DNA of 55,385 bases from Rubrivivax sp. (GTDB taxonomy: Bacteria > Pseudomonadota > Gammaproteobacteria > Burkholderiales > Burkholderiaceae_C), in assembly GCA_024641945.1 (NCBI GenBank), contig JAHECD010000018.1, positions 1-55,385 of the forward strand, in the 5' to 3' direction. Position 1 is the stretch's first letter. Each line of letters begins with the position of its first letter. A program made the position numbers and the translations under genes. This document shows, in pieces, positions 50,750-55,385 of the stretch. Below the pieces are notes generated by a model. It was not told the origin of the DNA, ran no database searches, and saw only the letters and a program-made list of their open reading frames with translations.

Positions 50750-53056
50750 ATGGCCGCACCGCAGCCCACCGTCACGCGAAATCCCGGAACAGCCGAAAGC
50801 GGGGCGCCGGCACGCGGCGATTCGGGTACTTCTGAAGCGCTGCCGGCGAACCGCCGTTCCGAAGGCCTATGGATCGGCTGGCGCCTGCGCCTGCTGGTGG
50901 CTGCGACGCTGGTGGGCTGTATCTTCATTTTCGGACTTGTGCGGTTCCTTGCGTCAACGCTGGTACTCGACGCCACGTGGGCCACCGATGCCCGCGGCAA
51001 GGTGGTCCTCATTGCCACCGCCGACCCAGGTTTGGCCGGCTCCGTCGGCCAGTCGATGAAAGAAGCCTCAGGTACGACCGGGCCTCCGATCGCCGTGGAT
51101 GCATCCTTGCTCCAACGATCGCCGCGGTGGACGGTCGAGGACACTGCACGCGCCCGCCTCGTCGCCATGCACCGAGCCGTGGGCGCAGCGTTGGCACAAG
51201 GGCCCGTGAAGATCACGTTCGAGGATGGCACGCAGGCCACCGCCACACCCCGGGAGCGTGGCGTCGCCGGGCTGGGTCTGATGTTCTGGCCGATCTCGGC
51301 ATTGGCACTGCTCGTGTACCTGGTCGGCCTGGTGGTCTGGGTCGCGCGACCGCAGCCGCGCAATGCGCTGTTCGTGCTCATCACGCTGTGTCAATCGATC
51401 AACCTGCTGTTCATTGCCGTGGAAGGCGCACGGGGTCTTCCACTGCCCACGCTGGTGGTCGCCCAGGATCTTTGGTTGCGCATCGCGCTGGACATCATCA
51501 CGGCCGCGGCCATCGTCCACGCATTTACGCTGCACCCGACGAAATTGCCACACGGTCAGTGGACCGCCACCGCGTGCTGGGCTGTCGGGCTCGTTGTCAT
51601 CGCCTTTGGGCGCTCGACACTGGCGTCCGGCCTTTGGTGGTGGTCTCAGGGCACGGTCATCTTGCTGGGCGCGGTGTCGGTAGCGGTCCTGACCTGGTCT
51701 CACCGCCTGCAGCCCAATCCCTTCACCGTGATGATGCGCCGTTTCGGATTCGTCACGGTGGGGTCGCTCGCATTGCTGACGCTCGCGCTTGCAGCGGCCA
51801 GCGGCGTTCCGGGTATTCAACATCGCGTGGCAGAGGTCGGCTCCGGCGTTTGGTACGTTTTCCTGGCGTCGATGCTGCTGCTGGTGCCGTTCCTGGCGCG
51901 CTCGCAACAACTCCTGCGCGAGTTCGCGCTGCTGGCAGGCATCAGCACGGTGGCCACGTCGCTCGACCTGCTGTTCGTTGCGCTGTTCTCGCTCGGGCAG
52001 TTCACGTCGATCACGCTTTCCGTCTTTCTGTCGCTGGGTATCTATGCAGGCGCGCGCCAGTGGATCCTGAACCAACTGGTGGGCGGCAACGTCCTGACGC
52101 TGGAGCGGAGTTTCGAGAAGCTGTACCGCGTGGCACGCGAGGTCGAGGAATATCCTGAACGGCACGAGGCGCTGATGCTGATGTTGCTGCGTGACCTCTT
52201 CGATCCGCTCGAGGTACAGAAGATCACGCGAATGGACTCGAGGGCGCGGGCCCTCGCAGACGGTTCCGCCCTGCTCGTGCCGGCGCCACGAAGGACCGAA
52301 GATGACGACAAGCACGGCACCACGCAAGAGCCCAAAGCGTGGCTGCTGCGCTATGCACGGCGCGGCAAGCGCCTGTTCACGCAGGAGGACGCGCGTCTGG
52401 CCGACCGCGTGGCCGAACAACTCCGGCGTGCGGTGGCCTACGACAAAGCCGTCGAGCGCGGCCGCAGCGAGGAGCGGTTGCGCATCGCGCAGGATCTGCA
52501 CGACGACATCGGCGCACGCCTTCTGACGTTGATGTACAAGGCGCAAAACCCCGAGATGGAGGACTACGTTCGCCATACGCTGCGGGACCTGAAGACACTC
52601 ACCCGCGGACTGGCGGAATCGAACCACCGCCTCTCCCACGCCATCGGCGAATGGAAAGCCGATATCGGCCAGCGCCTGACCGAAGCGCACATCACGCTCG
52701 GCTGGACGTTCGACTGCGATCGCGACATGAAGCTGTCGGTCGTTCAATGGTCGGGACTGACCCGGATATTGCGTGAGCTCGTGACCAATGCGATCTACCA
52801 CGCACAGGCCAGCAGGGTCGACATCGATGCCATTGTCGAAAGCGGTCGCCTGACCCTGACGGTGGCGGACGACGGCAACGGGCGTGACCCCGACGCCTGG
52901 TCGCATGGCCTTGGACTGGGAGGCGTGAGAAAGCGCGTCAAGCTGCTGGGTGGACGTGTGCAGTGGCGGGAGAACGGCTCGCGAGGCATCGTCTGCGAGG
53001 TCGTCATCGAGGGGATCGGCAGCCGCGATACGGGGCGCGAACGCGCCTCCGAGTAG
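50750..53056 (+). CDS. multi-pass membrane sensor histidine kinase (NarX/DesK class)
   Basis: 768 aa. A membrane helix (about 45-70), a 100-residue extracytoplasmic part (71-172), then eight or nine more helices (about 175-434). A cytoplasmic region follows with a coiled segment and the HisKA_3 box RIAQDLHDDIGARLL (His584), and a HATPase domain with LVTNAIYHAQASRVDI, VADDGNGRD and GLGLGGVRKRV. The large membrane part resembles 7TM receptor-kinases but I do not recognise the sensor. Pairs with the preceding LuxR regulator. Confidence 0.9.
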   Translation: MAAPQPTVTRNPGTAESGAPARGDSGTSEALPANRRSEGLWIGWRLRLLVAATLVGCIFIFGLVRFLASTLVLDATWATDARGKVVLIATADPGLAGSVGQSMKEASGTTGPPIAVDASLLQRSPRWTVEDTARARLVAMHRAVGAALAQGPVKITFEDGTQATATPRERGVAGLGLMFWPISALALLVYLVGLVVWVARPQPRNALFVLITLCQSINLLFIAVEGARGLPLPTLVVAQDLWLRIALDIITAAAIVHAFTLHPTKLPHGQWTATACWAVGLVVIAFGRSTLASGLWWWSQGTVILLGAVSVAVLTWSHRLQPNPFTVMMRRFGFVTVGSLALLTLALAAASGVPGIQHRVAEVGSGVWYVFLASMLLLVPFLARSQQLLREFALLAGISTVATSLDLLFVALFSLGQFTSITLSVFLSLGIYAGARQWILNQLVGGNVLTLERSFEKLYRVAREVEEYPERHEALMLMLLRDLFDPLEVQKITRMDSRARALADGSALLVPAPRRTEDDDKHGTTQEPKAWLLRYARRGKRLFTQEDARLADRVAEQLRRAVAYDKAVERGRSEERLRIAQDLHDDIGARLLTLMYKAQNPEMEDYVRHTLRDLKTLTRGLAESNHRLSHAIGEWKADIGQRLTEAHITLGWTFDCDRDMKLSVVQWSGLTRILRELVTNAIYHAQASRVDIDAIVESGRLTLTVADDGNGRDPDAWSHGLGLGGVRKRVKLLGGRVQWRENGSRGIVCEVVIEGIGSRDTGRERASE

Positions 53057-53126
53057 GCGCCTCCAGACACCACGATGCGCCACACGGCATCGAGTCCTAC
53101 GAGACGGCCCCCAGGCGGCTGACAAA

Positions 53127-53144
53127 CGGCCGACGCGTCGGCCG
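53127..53144. repeat. 18-bp perfect palindrome upstream of the DUF1328 gene
   Basis: CGGCCGACGCGTCGGCCG is perfectly self-complementary, 76 bases before the ATG and 22 bases before the -10-like motif. Candidate operator. Confidence 0.55.
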
Positions 53145-53166
53145 ATGCCTGGCGGTGGACGCGGCT

Positions 53167-53175
53167 CCTAACCTT
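53167..53175 (+). promoter_or_regulatory. CCTAACCTT motif before the DUF1328 gene
   Basis: CCTAACCTT followed by TG; the same nonamer stands at 54245-54253 before the BON gene, both about 45-52 bases before the ATG. It resembles the sigma-S type -10 (CTAYACTT). Confidence 0.45.
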
Positions 53176-53219
53176 TGCATCACAGCAATTCCCGCTGCAA
53201 ACACCGAGAGGAGCCCATC

Positions 53220-53387
53220 ATGTTGCACTATGCCATCGTCTTTTTCGTCATTGCGCTCATCGCGGCGCTGTTCGGCTTCAGTGGACTGGCCGCCGGAGCG
53301 GCGGGCATCGCCCAGACACTGTTCTTTGTTTTCCTCGTCCTCGCCGTGATCACGTTCGTGATCAACCTCGTGCGCGGCAAAGGCTGA
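53220..53387 (+). CDS. DUF1328 small membrane protein (YtjA family)
   Basis: 55 aa with two membrane helices ([20 protein letters not shown] and [19 protein letters not shown]) and a basic end NLVRGKG. Widely spread stress-associated family of unknown function. GAGAGGAG precedes the ATG. Confidence 0.9.
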   Translation: MLHYAIVFFVIALIAALFGFSGLAAGAAGIAQTLFFVFLVLAVITFVINLVRGKG

Positions 53388-53408
53388 CGCGCACGCCAGG
53401 AAGCTCGA

Positions 53409-53455
53409 GCCGCCGTCCGGCGGCACCCACCGACGGCCTCATTGAATGAGGCCGT
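53409..53455. terminator. hairpins after the DUF1328 gene
   Basis: GCCGCC-GTCC-GGCGGC (53409-53424), then ACGGCCTCAT (53433-53442) pairing with ATGAGGCCGT (53446-53455), which also spans the stop codon of the convergent regulator gene. Likely a bidirectional terminator without a T-run. Confidence 0.45.
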
Positions 53456-54074
53456 TGGTCATTGCGTAGTACGTCAGTTCGCTGTTCGTCTGAAGATGGA
53501 GCTTCTCCAGTACGCGCGTCCGGTACGTGCTGACCGTCTTGACGCTCAGGCACATGGCCTCGGCCATGTTTCCTACCGTTTCGCCACGTGCCAATCGCAG
53601 GAAGACCTGCATTTCGCGATCCGACAGCGACTCGTGGGCTGCACGGTTCTCCCCTCCAGACGTCATGCCGTCGGCAAGCATTTCTGCCACTGCCGGGGTG
53701 ATATACCGACGGCCGAGAGACACCGTTCGCACCGCCTTGACGATCTCGTCGGGGTCTGCTTCCTTGTTGATATAGCCACTGGCGCCCAGCCGCAGCAACG
53801 TGGTGGCGTAGTGCGCCTCCGGAAAGCCGCTGAGGATCAGGACCGGCAGCTTGGGGAAGCGCGCCTTGATGGCGGAGAGCGCGTCCACGCCGCTTTGATC
53901 CGGCATGGAGATGTCCATCAACAGCACGTCCACCTCGCCGCCCCGGACCAGTTCGAGCGCCTCGCGTCCGTTCGCAGCCTCACCGGTGACGCGCAGATCG
54001 ACATGCTCCGAAAGGAACTGACGCAACCCCGTGCGGACGATGGCGTGGTCATCGACGATGCCGACCTTGATCAT
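53439..54074 (-). CDS. LuxR/NarL-type response regulator
   Basis: 211 aa. Receiver with Asp54 (VLLMDISMPDQSG), conserved Lys in YINKEADPDEIV, and LuxR domain (LSDREMQVFLRLARGETVGNMAEAMCLSVKTVSTY; split here). UvrY/GacA-like in architecture. No kinase adjoins it; the kinase at 50750-53056 is nearest. Divergent from the BON lipoprotein gene. Confidence 0.92.
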   Translation of the reverse strand: MIKVGIVDDHAIVRTGLRQFLSEHVDLRVTGEAANGREALELVRGGEVDVLLMDISMPDQSGVDALSAIKARFPKLPVLILSGFPEAHYATTLLRLGASGYINKEADPDEIVKAVRTVSLGRRYITPAVAEMLADGMTSGGENRAAHESLSDREMQVFLRLARGETVGNMAEAMCLSVKTVSTYRTRVLEKLHLQTNSELTYYAMTNGLIQ

Positions 54075-54244
54075 GCGTGGTACCCCTGATGAACGGATGA
54101 GAAAGCGTAGCAGCGGGCCGATGCCGATGACATCGGAGATGTCCTACAGGCCCGAATGCCGGAATTTTGCGAGGCGACAACGCTTGTCGGCCTCGTCCGA
54201 CAGGCGAATCGCCTCGTCGCCTATCGTTTCCGTGGGGGCCGCGA

Positions 54245-54253
54245 CCTAACCTT
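54245..54253 (+). promoter_or_regulatory. CCTAACCTT motif before the BON gene
   Basis: Same nonamer as at 53167-53175, 52 bases before the ATG at 54305. GCG sequence immediately upstream is also shared in part. Confidence 0.45.
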
Positions 54254-54304
54254 CGTTCACACGCCAGGGACTCGCCCGGCGCACGAACCAACAAGGAGTC
54301 CACC

Positions 54305-54760
54305 ATGTCATCGATACCTTCCACCAAGATCAGGATGCTGGTCATTGCATCCGCAGCCACCATGGCCCTCGGCCTCTCCGCCTGCGGCAAGTCCGACGAT
54401 GGGCGCACCGCCGGCCAGAAGGTCGACACTGCCATTGCAAAGGCCGAGCAAAAGGCCGAAGAGGTCAAGGCCGATGCCAAGTCCGCCGCCGAATCCGCGA
54501 AGGAAAGTACTGCCAACGCGGTCGACGCCGTGGCCGACAAGGCGCGCGATGCGGCCATCACGGCGTCGGTGAAGGCGGAACTGGCCAAGGACAGTTCGCT
54601 CAGCGCACTCAGCATCGACGTGGACACCGTGGGTGGCCGCGTGGCATTGCACGGCACGGCTCCCGACGCATCGGCACAGGCACGTGCGACGGCGCTGGCC
54701 AGCGCGGTAGACGGCGTGAAGTCTGTCGACAACCAGCTCACGATCAGCCCAAAGGGCTGA
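54305..54760 (+). CDS. BON-domain lipoprotein (OsmY-like)
   Basis: 151 aa. Signal peptide with lipobox (LGLSAC, Cys27), an Ala/Lys/Glu-rich helical region with repeats such as KAEQKAEEVKADAKSAAESA (35-85, LEA-like), then a BON domain (AAITASVKAELAKDSSLS ... VDTVGGRVALHG). BON proteins support envelope integrity under osmotic stress. The ferritin-like gene follows after 36 bases. Confidence 0.88.
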   Translation: MSSIPSTKIRMLVIASAATMALGLSACGKSDDGRTAGQKVDTAIAKAEQKAEEVKADAKSAAESAKESTANAVDAVADKARDAAITASVKAELAKDSSLSALSIDVDTVGGRVALHGTAPDASAQARATALASAVDGVKSVDNQLTISPKG

Positions 54761-54796
54761 GTCGAAACACCCACATAGATACCGGAGGATTCACCA

Positions 54797-55348
54797 ATGA
54801 AACGCGAAAAGACAGACAAGCCCAGTGGCGAACGCCTGCAGCTTGACCAAGCCGGTCTCGATGCCGCAAAGCGTGACACGAACGATGGCGCCATCACGCC
54901 GGCCTACGGGCCTTGGCGCGAAGACATCGTGAAGATGCTCAACGACGCCCTTGCGACCGAGTTGACCTGCGTGCTGCGATATCGCCGCCATCACTTCACC
55001 GCCGACGGGCTGGCATCGCCGAAGATCGCCGAAGAATTCATGGTGCATGCCAACGACGAACTCGGGCATGCCGACCGCCTGGCCGAACGCATCGTCCAAT
55101 TGGGCGGCGAACCCGACTTCCGCCCCGAGTCGCTGCCGGAGCGAAGCCACGCCGATTACGACGACTCGACGGACCTGAATGCAATGATCAAGGCCAACTT
55201 GATCGCCGAGCGCGTCGCGGTGGAGTCGTACCGGCAAATGATTGCGCTCCTTGCCGACAAGGATCCGACGACGCGACGTTTGCTCGAGGATATTCTGGCG
55301 GACGAAGAGGAGCATGCCGACGAGCTCAAGGATTGGTTGGCACGTTGA
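54797..55348 (+). CDS. ferritin-like (bacterioferritin/Dps-type) protein
   Basis: 183 aa four-helix protein. Di-iron type carboxylate and His residues are in LATELTCVLRYRRHHF, HANDELGHADRLAE, NLIAERVAVESYR and DEEEHADELKDWL. The long first helix and lack of a heme-Met like that of Bfr suggest a bacterioferritin-related ferritin of the DUF2202/DUF892 kind. Probably iron or oxidative protection. GGAGG precedes the ATG; likely co-transcribed with the BON gene. Confidence 0.85.
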   Translation: MKREKTDKPSGERLQLDQAGLDAAKRDTNDGAITPAYGPWREDIVKMLNDALATELTCVLRYRRHHFTADGLASPKIAEEFMVHANDELGHADRLAERIVQLGGEPDFRPESLPERSHADYDDSTDLNAMIKANLIAERVAVESYRQMIALLADKDPTTRRLLEDILADEEEHADELKDWLAR

Positions 55349-55385
55349 TCGTCCCTACCGGCGTCGTCGCGGCGCCTCGCACGCT

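Noticed and set aside
51068..53125. 685-codon open frame on the minus strand opposite the histidine kinase
   Set aside because: Composition (His/Arg/Gln-rich) is that of an antisense frame; the opposite strand has complete kinase motifs.

Overview
The window is a gene-dense, GC-rich chromosomal segment from a betaproteobacterium, most likely order Burkholderiales and family Comamonadaceae. I base this on gene content and order: trxA-rho-rpmE2, yhbY/rlmE-ftsH-folP-glmM, pstSCAB-phoU-phoB-phoR, carA-X-carB-greA-DUF4149, surE-pcm-nlpD-rlmD and mltD-gloB-yafS-rnhA. No database search was possible, so the taxon is an inference. I see no insertion sequence, prophage, CRISPR array, tRNA or rRNA. No stretch longer than about 300 bases lacks a gene; the longest gaps (about 20376-20578, 20909-21140 and 54075-54304) hold promoters or leaders.

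Layout. 1-4055: a periplasmic-type ATP DNA ligase, then prpE and acuI (acryloyl-CoA/propionate metabolism), all on the minus strand. 4114-5942: a NlpC/P60 peptidase and moaA. 5990-8238: ligBA for an extradiol dioxygenase, with a divergent LysR regulator and an inverted-repeat operator candidate between them. 8270-11978: the rnhA / YafS-type methyltransferase / gloB / mltD neighbourhood. 12007-16125: recR, ybaB, dnaX, a divergent PurM-like gene and the 4.5S SRP RNA. 16126-20375: two overlapping genes, a pseudokinase-HDOD protein followed by an active-looking Ser/Thr kinase-HDOD-GAF protein. 20579-24532: trxA, rho, rpmE2 and an ArnT-like membrane protein. 24503-31216: the whole phosphate regulon core with Pho boxes. 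31372-37385: glmM, folP, ftsH, rlmE, yhbY and a DUF4149 gene. 37385-43423: greA and the carAB operon with an unrecognised gene between carA and carB. 43582-43971: a GlcG/HbpS-like gene interrupted by an amber codon. 44100-48819: a Bax-inhibitor-1 family protein, then rlmD, nlpD, pcm and surE; rpoS is not at its usual site after nlpD. 48911-55348: a quinone-oxidoreductase-like gene, a LuxR-type regulator with a multi-pass histidine kinase, and a stress-like group (DUF1328, second LuxR-type regulator, BON lipoprotein, ferritin-like protein).

The most interesting signals are the pseudokinase/kinase HDOD pair; a recurring promoter geometry in which a -10 box ends 6-7 bases before the ATG (moaA, dnaX, the PurM-like gene, yhbY, rlmD, surE), pointing to leaderless mRNAs; a perfectly phased triple Pho-box repeat facing antisense into glmM; and a -10-like motif shared by the DUF1328 and BON genes.
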